Of a stretch of 5,232 bases of DNA, positions 1 to 4,239 are shown one piece after another. Source of the DNA: Methylomarinum sp. (GTDB taxonomy: Bacteria; Pseudomonadota; Gammaproteobacteria; Methylococcales; Methylomonadaceae); contig WTAG01000635.1 of NCBI GenBank assembly GCA_013139755.1, forward strand, positions 1 through 5,232. The letters run 5' to 3'. Numbering within the stretch: position 1 is the first letter of the stretch; each line of letters starts with the position of its first letter. The position numbers and the translations under genes are program-made. Below the pieces are notes generated by a model. The model was not told where the DNA came from. It saw nothing but the letters and a program-made list of their open reading frames with translations, and searched no databases.

Positions 1-44
1 AGAGCGTCACTTAAATCAGTTTGGGCTAAATTTTTCCAGGCCAT
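1..44 (-). CDS. IS transposase, N-terminal fragment (runs off the window)
   Basis: Only 14 codons are inside the window. They begin at the ATG at 44-42 and read MAWKNLAQTDLSDA, which resembles the opening of IS5-type DDE transposases (Met-x-Trp-Lys, then a Ser/Thr-Leu-Ala/Ser-Asp-Ala motif). The start sits about 75 bp inside the putative IS end, a normal leader length for such elements. No strong Shine-Dalgarno is visible; an AAGAAA stretch lies upstream. The catalytic residues lie outside the window, so activity cannot be judged. Confidence 0.5.
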   Translation of the reverse strand, partial: MAWKNLAQTDLSDA

Positions 45-119
45 AATGTTTTTCTTGATAAATCATTTGATATACTCTTATTTTACCAAATTATGCTAAA
101 TGGTTCGTGCAAAGGTCTC
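1..119 (-). mobile_element. Partial insertion sequence, 5' (transposase-start) end
   Basis: The element enters from the left edge of the window and ends at about position 119. Read on the minus strand, its terminus begins GAGACCTTTGCACGAACC, a form I recognise as typical of IS5-type terminal inverted repeats, and a transposase-like start follows about 75 bp inside. The boundary is also supported by the interrupted gene to the right: the DUF3014-type protein matches its family up to codon 132 and then switches to unrelated sequence exactly where GAGACC begins. The other terminus and the target-site duplication lie outside the window, so the family assignment (IS5-like) is tentative. Confidence 0.6.
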
Positions 120-517
120 ATTATATATTTTCTTATTAAGCTTTCATCAGTAAACCAGTGTAGTAAGTCTTCTGAAACATTTTTCAGTTCTTTCCTGAAG
201 CTATCATCACTATATTCCAATGCTGGCATTTTTGGCTTAACAACAGATTCTTCAATTGATTCTTTTATACGTATGGGATTGGGACTTTTCTCGAAATCAA
301 TACGCTCTGTTATCTCATCAATTGGTAGCACAGCATGCTCTTCAATGAGTTGCGCATTCTTTTCTATCGGAATATCAATTTCTTTAATTTCCATATTTAC
401 TTCTTCTTGCTTGTTTTTCTGATACAGAAAAATTACAAACACGGTCGATATTACGATAACGAAAATAATCAATAATGCTGGAAACCTCTTCTTTGCCTTT
501 TGTTCATATCGACTCAT
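83..517 (-). CDS. DUF3014-type membrane-anchored protein, 3' end removed by IS insertion
   Basis: Function unknown. The 144-residue product has a short basic N-terminus (MSRYEQKAKKR), one hydrophobic segment at about residues 12-32, and a long acidic linker rich in Glu, Ile and Pro (about 38-95). It then has the opening of a DUF3014-like domain (about 97-132), with the recognisable pattern PALEYSDDSFRKEL, DLLHWF and ESLIRKYI. This topology implies a single-pass inner-membrane protein with a periplasmic domain. Family members are usually well over 200 residues, so most of the domain is missing. From codon 133 (position 121) the frame reads into the IS terminus and adds 12 foreign residues before a TAA. 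The start is firm: AAGGTGA lies at 521-527, just before the ATG. It is divergent from the DUF4186 gene with a 91-bp spacer. It is probably non-functional; the family call is by pattern recognition only. Confidence 0.7.
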   Translation of the reverse strand: MSRYEQKAKKRFPALLIIFVIVISTVFVIFLYQKNKQEEVNMEIKEIDIPIEKNAQLIEEHAVLPIDEITERIDFEKSPNPIRIKESIEESVVKPKMPALEYSDDSFRKELKNVSEDLLHWFTDESLIRKYIMRPLHEPFSIIW

Positions 518-577
518 AAGTCACCTTATATTTTATTTGTATCAGTCTGAATATAACATTATCCTGTAGTGGTTTAA

Positions 578-583
578 TATAAT
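578..583 (+). promoter_or_regulatory. Candidate -10 box for the DUF4186 gene
   Basis: A perfect TATAAT lies 25 bp before the start codon at 609 within the divergent 91-bp spacer. It would give a leader of about 20 nt carrying an AGG at 601-603 as ribosome-binding site. No convincing -35 box is present at 16-18 bp spacing, so this is a candidate only. Confidence 0.35.
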
Positions 584-608
584 TGGGTACATTAACAGGC
601 AGGTACTT

Positions 609-983
609 ATGAGAGAATTAGATGATCTTTTTGCATCACTTGCAAGAGCACCATTCCGACAAAAGTTTCACCTACAAGGGAAAGATCTTCAATATTTGCA
701 TACCAAAGGGCTAGCCACTGTCATTAGTCATGCTCACGATTTTATTCGCAAGCGACTGGCACCGGCGTATCCTGCAAAAGACGGTAAGCAAACACCCTTT
801 CGTGGTCATCCGGTTTTTGTTGCACAACATGCAACTGCCTGTTGTTGCCGTGGATGCCTGGAAAAATGGCATCAAATTCCTCAGGGCCGCGCTTTGAATG
901 CTGATGAAGAAGCCTATATTATCAAGGTCCTGGAACGTTGGTTGCTTAATGCACAGCAGGCCAGTGAATTAAGTCTAAAGTAA
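609..983 (+). CDS. DUF4186 family protein
   Basis: A complete small soluble protein of 124 residues, the normal size for the DUF4186 family, whose function is not known. Family hallmarks are visible in order: FHLQGKDLQYL (about 20-30), a His-rich helix with H41 and H43, the segment DGKQTPFRGHPVFVAQHATA (about 58-77), and the cysteine cluster C78-C79-C80-x2-C83 followed by EKWH (H88), then GRAL and a C-terminal helix. The conserved His (67, 74, 88) and Cys residues look like a metal- or redox-active site; that is inference. There is no signal peptide or membrane segment, so it should be cytoplasmic. Its last 9 bp overlap the end of the convergent Cys-rich membrane gene. An AGG at 601-603 precedes the ATG. 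Confidence 0.88.
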   Translation: MRELDDLFASLARAPFRQKFHLQGKDLQYLHTKGLATVISHAHDFIRKRLAPAYPAKDGKQTPFRGHPVFVAQHATACCCRGCLEKWHQIPQGRALNADEEAYIIKVLERWLLNAQQASELSLK

Positions 984-1379
984 GTAACATCCTATTCCAA
1001 TAGAATAATCTTGCCAGATAGCAGCTATACCTGCGGTTAGGATGGCAACCCCAACAAACACTGTTAGTCCCGATAGGCTACGTACTGAAACTTCAATAAT
1101 TGACTGGTTTAGTGTAAATGATGGCGTAAAAAAGATAGCAGCACAGACACCACACATAATGGCTAATCCGGTTGATAAGATCCCCGTGATCATTGATGCA
1201 CACCAAGGACATTGCTGCGCGGCATGTTGTTGATAATTGCAATCTGTATCCAGACCAGACCACGGCCAATCACACCCGCATTGAAACAAAAAACCGCATA
1301 GTGGCGTGACGATGATAAGTGTTGTGATTAAGGTTATCGTCCCTGAAATAGTCTGTGTATTGATTGTTGAGTTCATCAT
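975..1379 (-). CDS. Small cysteine-rich integral membrane protein
   Basis: A protein of 134 residues that I cannot assign to a named family. It has three hydrophobic segments, about 11-33, 62-85 and 101-122, and nine cysteines: C28, C34, C36, C47, C57, C60, C76, C79 and C131. The loop between the first two segments carries CGCDWPW and a CPWC motif (57-60), a thioredoxin-like CxxC spacing. R100 is the only basic residue and lies between segments 2 and 3, so the positive-inside rule puts the Cys-rich loop on the periplasmic side. It lies 13 bp downstream of the FrnE-like gene on the same strand, so the two are probably co-transcribed, suggesting a thiol-redox or metal-related role. The start codons ATG-ATG have only a weak ribosome site. 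It ends in TAG and overlaps the convergent DUF4186 gene by 9 bp. Confidence 0.75.
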   Translation of the reverse strand: MMNSTINTQTISGTITLITTLIIVTPLCGFLFQCGCDWPWSGLDTDCNYQQHAAQQCPWCASMITGILSTGLAIMCGVCAAIFFTPSFTLNQSIIEVSVRSLSGLTVFVGVAILTAGIAAIWQDYSIGIGCYLL

Positions 1380-1392
1380 CGCTTTATGTGGA

Positions 1393-2019
1393 CTATTTAA
1401 GCAAAATACCGATTATTTGATCAATCATTGTTCGATGATTTAGATAATCAATAGTAACAGCAATCTGCTCTTCATGATGCAACAAGCGCAAAGAAGGATA
1501 GGATGTAACCCCCATACTGCGTGCTAATTGAATTTCACCCTGCAGTTCATTATCTATGGCCAAACTGTTCAGGTCTTTGATAAATTCAACTGTATCCAAA
1601 CCGATTTCAGCAGCGCATTCTTGAAGCGTTACTTGTAATGATGGGTTTCTGGCTTTTTGATAATAGGCATTTTGAATAGCCTGCAAAAGCTTAAGTTCAA
1701 ATTCAGCACCCTGCTTGCGGGAGGCTAAAAGTGCCCTACATGCAGGATAGGTTGAACGTAAAGGCGTGTTGAATATCCAGAAATCATAATTGAACAGGAT
1801 GCTGGGAACTGTATTTTCAATTCGATGCCAAGCCTGCTGAATAGTATTCTGTAGATTTACCGGCATGGGTTCGGTAGTGTCTGCTGCCAACCCACCCAGC
1901 AGGTAAATCATCTGGATATTAGATGGCAAGTCTTGCTGCAATGCAGCCAAGCTTGCGCTGAACGCATAGCACCAGCTACACATTGGGTCATGAACATAAA
2001 GCAGACGAGTATCCGGCAT
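1393..2019 (-). CDS. FrnE-like DsbA-family thiol oxidoreductase
   Basis: Predicted cytoplasmic dithiol-disulfide oxidoreductase of the DsbA/FrnE superfamily. The thioredoxin-fold start is LLYVHDPMCSWCYAF, with the redox pair C14-S-W-C17 at the head of the first helix. The helical insertion carries the family motif STYPACRA (about 89-96). The cis-proline loop is GVTSYPS (P175), and the protein ends about 33 residues later, giving 208 residues, the usual family length. I chose the ATG at 2019-2017 because AGAG lies just before it and because family members begin only a few residues before the first strand. The frame is open upstream to a TTG at 2079, but those 20 residues are not conserved and are not a signal peptide. 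It is first gene of a likely two-gene unit with the nine-cysteine membrane protein. The physiological substrate is unknown. Confidence 0.88.
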   Translation of the reverse strand: MPDTRLLYVHDPMCSWCYAFSASLAALQQDLPSNIQMIYLLGGLAADTTEPMPVNLQNTIQQAWHRIENTVPSILFNYDFWIFNTPLRSTYPACRALLASRKQGAEFELKLLQAIQNAYYQKARNPSLQVTLQECAAEIGLDTVEFIKDLNSLAIDNELQGEIQLARSMGVTSYPSLRLLHHEEQIAVTIDYLNHRTMIDQIIGILLK

Positions 2020-2053
2020 GATCTCTATTGAAATGAATATTTTGCAGCAGAAA

Positions 2054-2081
2054 GGTTTGATTGTATCAATGGTAATCAACC
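2054..2081. promoter_or_regulatory. Nested inverted repeat upstream of the FrnE-like gene
   Basis: A perfect TTGAT-TGT-ATCAA palindrome (2057-2069) sits inside a longer imperfect repeat, GGTTTGATT at one end and AATCAACC at the other. It lies 35-62 bp before the chosen start at 2019, where a promoter or operator would be expected. A TTGATA about 17 bp from an A/T-rich TGCAAA box could form a weak minus-strand promoter across it. Regulator unknown. Confidence 0.25.
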
Positions 2082-2157
2082 ATTAAAAGCGCTATTAAGT
2101 ACAGTATCACAGCCCCGTTTTTTTCCCTCTATTACAACACCTTCAACCCTTACCTTG

Positions 2158-2203
2158 ATTTCAGTAGATTTCATTTCGTTTCAATTTATTTCATTACATT
2201 GCA
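2158..2203. repeat. Five ATTTCA-like hexamers at exact 10-bp period
   Basis: ATTTCA at 2158, ATTTCA at 2168, GTTTCA at 2178, ATTTCA at 2188 and ATTGCA at 2198, on the plus strand (TGAAAT on the minus strand). The 10-bp period places every copy on the same DNA face, and the period is not a multiple of three, so coding is not the explanation. The array lies in the gene-free spacer 2084-2312 between the FrnE-like and vapC genes. It could be a binding array for a recombinase or repressor; the function is inferred only. Confidence 0.6.
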
Positions 2204-2229
2204 CTACCAAAGGCACTAAAAAAGCACTA
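2201..2229. repeat. Three GCACTA hexamers spaced 12 and 11 bp
   Basis: GCACTA begins at 2201, 2213 and 2224, immediately following and partly sharing bases with the 10-bp ATTTCA array. The two arrays together give eight roughly helically phased hexamers in 72 bp. The A-rich spacers (AAAGG, AAAAAA) add to an impression of a protein-binding or attachment-type site. No integrase gene is in the window to test this. Confidence 0.5.
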
Positions 2230-2275
2230 TGAATTTAAAACTTGGAACTGACAAATATTCTAAAAATAGAATTAT

Positions 2276-2287
2276 TCAAAGCATATG
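2276..2287 (+). repeat. 12-bp direct repeat shared with the vapBC operator
   Basis: TCAAAGCATATG here is identical to 2991-3002 in the vapBC promoter region, so the two copies bracket the toxin-antitoxin genes: this one lies 26 bp past the end of vapC, the other 29 bp before vapB. A 12-mer match in a window this size is not rare by chance, so significance rests on the position. An AT-rich hairpin (ATTCTA-AAAA-TAGAAT, 2257-2272) lies next to it and could be a weak end-of-transcript structure for vapBC. Confidence 0.4.
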
Positions 2288-2312
2288 ATAGGTTTAGTAT
2301 AACCATTTCAAT

Positions 2313-2726
2313 TCAGAGGGCGAGCCAATTTTCCACTGCTAAATTTTCAACACGTAAAAATTCACGCTCATTTGCAGTGACAACCGTCAAATTTAAAGAC
2401 AAAGCATGTGCGGCTATTAATAAATCATGCTGGCCAATAGGCAATCCTCTACCTTCAAGATTCACCCTGATTTTGGCATACACCTTATCGATAGACTCTT
2501 CCAAAGGCAATATTGGTAAACTGTTTAAAACCTGCTCAACATTAAATGATAATTTAGGCGATTGTTTTTTTGTCGCCCCATAACGCAATTCACATGCGAC
2601 TATAATACTGGTACAGCAATGATTTTCTAACTCTAGGGATAACATTCTCTCAGCAACCACACCCTGCGGGTTTTTAATCAATTCAGAAACAATATTGGTA
2701 TCCAGTAAATAACGATAATCAGCCAT
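2313..2726 (-). CDS. vapC: VapC-type toxin, PIN-domain ribonuclease
   Basis: Toxin of a type II toxin-antitoxin module: a Mg2+-dependent PIN-domain endoribonuclease, a family whose characterised members cut tRNA or rRNA. The 137-residue protein is full length and carries the acidic site in order: D9 in YLLDTNIVSEL, E46 in CELRYG, D101 in IGQHDLLIAAHAL, and the C-terminal TANEREF motif (N119, E120) followed by the usual VENW ending. The protein looks active. I start it at the ATG at 2726-2724, whose A is also the last base of the vapB stop codon (TGATG), a layout that couples translation to the antitoxin. A TTG one codon earlier is in frame but less likely. A purine-rich AGAAGA lies within the end of vapB. 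RNA target not predictable from sequence. Confidence 0.93.
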   Translation of the reverse strand: MADYRYLLDTNIVSELIKNPQGVVAERMLSLELENHCCTSIIVACELRYGATKKQSPKLSFNVEQVLNSLPILPLEESIDKVYAKIRVNLEGRGLPIGQHDLLIAAHALSLNLTVVTANEREFLRVENLAVENWLAL

Positions 2727-2962
2727 CAAAAAAAATCTTCTGAGTCTACAGGTAAATCAATAATCTCTGGAAAATCTTCGTCCAAAGTCGGCAGAGAAGC
2801 TAATATTGCCTTTAAACTTTTCTTTCTGACGGGTTCAATAATCAACTTATCACCCTCTTTATGAATAATTGCTTCCGTGCCTTCTAATTCAAATTCTCGC
2901 GGAATCCGAATTGCTTGATTACGTCCATTCCTAAACAAACTAACATGTCGTTCGCTGCGCAT
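2726..2962 (-). CDS. vapB: VapB-type antitoxin, AbrB/SpoVT-fold
   Basis: Antitoxin partner of the adjacent VapC. The N-terminal half has the AbrB/VagC swapped-hairpin pattern: HVSLFRNGRNQAIRIPREFEL (about 6-26), then EAIIHKEGDKLIIEPV (about 30-45), the DNA-binding part. The C-terminal tail from about residue 58 is acidic and proline-containing and ends DSEDFF, the segment that normally wraps and inhibits the toxin. I chose the ATG at 2962-2960 (78 residues) because the only Shine-Dalgarno-like GAG ends 9 nt before it; that GAG directly abuts the alternative ATG at 2971, too close to serve it. Predicted to repress its own promoter together with VapC; a palindrome overlies the -10 box. Confidence 0.92.
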   Translation of the reverse strand: MRSERHVSLFRNGRNQAIRIPREFELEGTEAIIHKEGDKLIIEPVRKKSLKAILASLPTLDEDFPEIIDLPVDSEDFF

Positions 2963-2982
2963 AATAATCATCTCAAAAACTT

Positions 2983-3005
2983 AGCATATGTCAAAGCATA
3001 TGCTT
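2983..3005. promoter_or_regulatory. Predicted VapB operator
   Basis: A perfect 12-bp palindrome AAGCATATGCTT (2994-3005) is accompanied by a second copy of its core, AGCATATG, at 2983-2990, 12 bp away. On the minus strand this reads CATATGCT-TTGA-CATATGCT. It covers the vapB -10 box and the expected transcription start, the usual arrangement for toxin-antitoxin autorepression. Binding by VapB is inferred. Confidence 0.65.
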
Positions 3006-3023
3006 ACAATATAAGTCTGTCAA
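2995..3023 (-). promoter_or_regulatory. vapBC promoter
   Basis: Minus-strand consensus -35 TTGACA (3023-3018), a 17-bp spacer and -10 TATGCT (3000-2995). Transcription would begin at about 2988, giving a leader of about 26 nt before the chosen vapB start. This is the best sigma-70-like promoter in the window. Confidence 0.7.
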
Positions 3024-3315
3024 ACATTAAAATACTAATAACACGTCTATAAACAAAGCAAAGGGGTCATGCAGGTCAAGGGGGCATATATGACCCTATC
3101 ACTCCTAGCTCAGTTTCCGTGATTGCTAATTCATTACGTATAAATAATAGATAACTTTAGGGAAAATACGGGGGTGGAAATTTTTCAACGCTGTTTTTCC
3201 AGAATCCTGTTAAGTTTTGCACGCTGATTAACACTTGAATGTATATTAGATTTTACAGAATATGAAAATAGGTGTTGTTTAGACGAAGTTTTTGGTTTTT
3301 TGAAATGAAGTTTAT
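3024..3315. other. Spacer without a convincing gene
   Basis: Nothing here reads like a conserved protein on either strand. It holds the imperfect inverted repeat at 3062-3097, a G-rich patch (3168-3177), a GGGAAAA/TTTTTCC inverted pair (about 3160-3200) and a weak plus-strand promoter-like pair TTGCTA (3123-3128) and TAATAG (3145-3150). A minus-strand reading frame from 3403 to 3185 exists, but it is basic, low in complexity and overlaps the start of the DUF697-like gene. Confidence 0.5.
3062..3097. repeat. Imperfect inverted repeat with GGGTCAT arms
   Basis: AGGGGTCAT (3062-3070) pairs with ATGACCCT (3090-3097), one bulged G, around a 19-nt loop that itself contains GGTCAAGGGGG. The right arm runs into the 13-mer GACCCTATCACTC that recurs at 4014. 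This resembles small palindromic repeats often scattered in proteobacterial spacers, but only a genome-wide search would show copy number. Confidence 0.4.
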
Positions 3316-3343
3316 TTGGTTTTTTTCTAGATCGTGATATAAA
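3316..3343 (+). promoter_or_regulatory. Candidate extended -10 promoter for the DUF697-like gene
   Basis: TGATATAAA at 3335-3343 is an extended -10 element (TG, one base, TATAAA), with a weak TTGGTT (3316-3321) 16 bp upstream. It would give a leader of about 20 nt containing GGAG at 3359-3362, 8 nt before the ATG. Confidence 0.4.
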
Positions 3344-3370
3344 AACGTAAACCCACATGGAGCATGCAAT

Positions 3371-3832
3371 ATGTCTCAACAGATTCCCGCTGAAGAAACT
3401 CAAATTCCTTTATTTAAAAAGGAAGAATTACCAGGTATAAAAAAGCTTTCTCCTAAAGGGAGAGCAGCAAAACGAACGTTAAAAAAATATTCTTTATTTG
3501 CTGGAGGGTTTGGCTTTATTACGGGACCTTTCGCTCGTCAAATTTCAATAGCAGCATTATTAACCAAATTATTGAATGATATGAGCCGTATATATGGACA
3601 GTCTTTTTCTGAAAATCAGACTAAGATTCTTATTTCCGCAATTTTGGGAGGAGTCCATGCTCATTGGATTAATCGTTATTTACTTAAAGTAATTCGATAT
3701 ACTCCTATTTCAATACGCTCAGCCAATATCTTGCTGAGCCCAGTAGTCACTAGTTCAATTGTTTATTACATAGGGAAATTATTTTTAATTCACTTTGAAA
3801 CAGGTGCTTGGATAAATGAAGTACACGATTAA
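3371..3832 (+). CDS. DUF697-like membrane protein
   Basis: A complete 153-residue protein resembling the DUF697 domain, a helical membrane-associated domain found alone or fused to small GTPases (YcjF-like); its biochemical role is not established. A polar, basic N-terminus (about 1-40, with LSPKGRAAKRTLKK) leads to a first hydrophobic segment (about 41-62). The most diagnostic stretch follows: LLNDMSRIYGQSFSENQ at about 67-83, then a second hydrophobic region with ILGG (about 86-105), a KVIRYTP turn, and a third at about 118-142. A good GGAG lies 8 nt before the ATG. It is noticeably more AT-rich than hsdR or the FrnE-like gene, consistent with a different origin. It stands alone on the plus strand between vapBC and the restriction gene; no GTPase partner is present. 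Confidence 0.68.
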   Translation: MSQQIPAEETQIPLFKKEELPGIKKLSPKGRAAKRTLKKYSLFAGGFGFITGPFARQISIAALLTKLLNDMSRIYGQSFSENQTKILISAILGGVHAHWINRYLLKVIRYTPISIRSANILLSPVVTSSIVYYIGKLFLIHFETGAWINEVHD

Positions 3833-3837
3833 TTTTT

Positions 3838-3858
3838 AATAAACCTAAGATGTTTATT
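3838..3858. terminator. AT-rich hairpin between convergent genes
   Basis: AATAAAC (3838-3844) pairs perfectly with GTTTATT (3852-3858) around a 7-nt loop, directly after the DUF697-like stop and overlapping the stop of the facing small ORF. On the minus strand it is followed by A residues rather than U, and on the plus strand by no U-run, so it is at best a weak terminator. Confidence 0.3.
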
Positions 3859-4057
3859 CACTATGAATCAGCTGAAGAAGGTTTTTAATTTCATCGGACT
3901 GGTCCTGCATAACATCATTTTGACTGGAACGTTCTTCAGCTTTTTGCATCATTTCTGTTAATACACGAGCTGATCCAGAAATATCATTCTGAGCTACATA
4001 AGGGTCAATGGTAGACCCTATCACTCTAACTTTGCCTTCGCGGAACTTACAGTACAT
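3854..4057 (-). CDS. Unassigned small protein
   Basis: I do not recognise this 67-residue product. Residues about 28-67 are predicted amphipathic and probably helical (ARVLTEMMQKAEERS, then DEIKNLLQLIHSE), highly polar and Glu/Gln-rich, resembling the C-terminal tail of a longer protein. The first 20 or so residues are encoded by sequence that includes the 13-mer repeat and a perfect AGGGTC/GACCCT hairpin, and a stop lies three codons upstream of the ATG. That suggests a chimeric ORF in which a repeat element has supplied a new 5' end to a gene remnant. The ribosome site is poor. It lies downstream of hsdR on the same strand, separated by the hairpin-rich stretch. It could be a real small gene, a remnant or chance. 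Confidence 0.38.
   Translation of the reverse strand: MYCKFREGKVRVIGSTIDPYVAQNDISGSARVLTEMMQKAEERSSQNDVMQDQSDEIKNLLQLIHSE
4014..4026 (+). repeat. 13-mer GACCCTATCACTC, one of three copies
   Basis: GACCCTATCACTC is identical at 3092-3104 and 4014-4026, and a third copy at 4160-4172 differs at one base (GACGCTATCACTC). All three are in the same orientation. Here it forms the right arm of a perfect hairpin, AGGGTC (4001-4006) with GACCCT (4014-4019). The copies at 4014 and 4160 flank the hairpin-rich stretch 4070-4150 as 14-bp direct repeats with one mismatch. Confidence 0.45.
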
Positions 4058-4069
4058 AATTGCTTATGC

Positions 4070-4150
4070 ACTGCTCCGCAGTACTACTGGGGTGAATGAG
4101 TAATTCCCCAGACGGGACTTTAACCCGCTAGATTGATTGCCGATGACGGC
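4070..4150 (-). other. Hairpin-rich non-coding stretch, possible group II intron-like or other structured RNA remnant
   Basis: Four short perfect stems lie in tandem: ACTGC-TCC-GCAGT (4070-4082), CTGGGG with CCCCAG (4087-4092 and 4106-4111), CGGG with CCCG around a 7-nt loop (4113-4127) and GCCG-ATGA-CGGC (4139-4150). On the minus strand the third reads TAGCGGGTTAAAGTCCCG. The GGGTnAAAGTCCC pattern is reminiscent of hairpins near the 5' part of bacterial group II introns. No reverse transcriptase, domain V or intron boundary is present, so at most this is a remnant. Strand is inferred from that resemblance and from the direction of hsdR. Confidence 0.35.
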
Positions 4151-4174
4151 GTGCGACCTGACGCTATCACTCTC

Positions 4175-4210
4175 CTACCACCACTTCTACCACTTTTGCT
4201 ACCACTTTCA
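4175..4210. repeat. Three tandem 12-bp repeats (CTACCAC...)
   Basis: CTACCACCACTT, CTACCACTTTTG and CTACCACTTTCA follow one another without gaps, and a related CTATCAC lies 11 bp before the first (4164-4170, within the 13-mer repeat copy). The array sits about 30 bp beyond the original hsdR stop at 4240. The unit length is a multiple of three, but no start codon serves a minus-strand frame through it, so it is treated as a non-coding minisatellite-like repeat. Confidence 0.6.
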
Positions 4211-4239
4211 AAACATCTACAAATGTTTTGCTTTAATTT

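Noticed and set aside
93..422. Plus-strand reading frame of 109 codons opposite the DUF3014-type gene
   Set aside because: It is antisense to a recognisable protein, is rich in Ser, Phe and Ile as expected of a mirror frame, and has no ribosome site or family resemblance.
1042..1233. Plus-strand frame opposite the Cys-rich membrane protein
   Set aside because: It is a mirror of the membrane gene; its Cys and His residues arise from the opposite strand's codons.
2020..2079. 20-residue N-terminal extension of the FrnE-like protein from a TTG codon
   Set aside because: The residues are not family-like and do not form a signal peptide, while the ATG at 2019 has AGAG in position and matches the usual family start.
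2158..2229. CRISPR array
   Set aside because: The repeat units are hexamers with 4-6 bp gaps, far too short for repeats and spacers, and no cas gene is present.
2242..2583. Plus-strand frame opposite vapC
   Set aside because: It is antisense to a full-length PIN-domain toxin with all active-site residues, and has no recognisable protein features.
3185..3403. Minus-strand frame of 72 codons upstream of and overlapping the DUF697-like start
   Set aside because: Lys/Ser-rich low-complexity product, no ribosome site, and it overlaps the promoter, ribosome site and first codons of the better-supported plus-strand gene.
4111..4128. tRNA T-arm-like sequence (CGGGTTAAAGTCCCG on the minus strand)
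   Set aside because: It lacks the GTTC core, and no acceptor, D or anticodon arm can be drawn around it.
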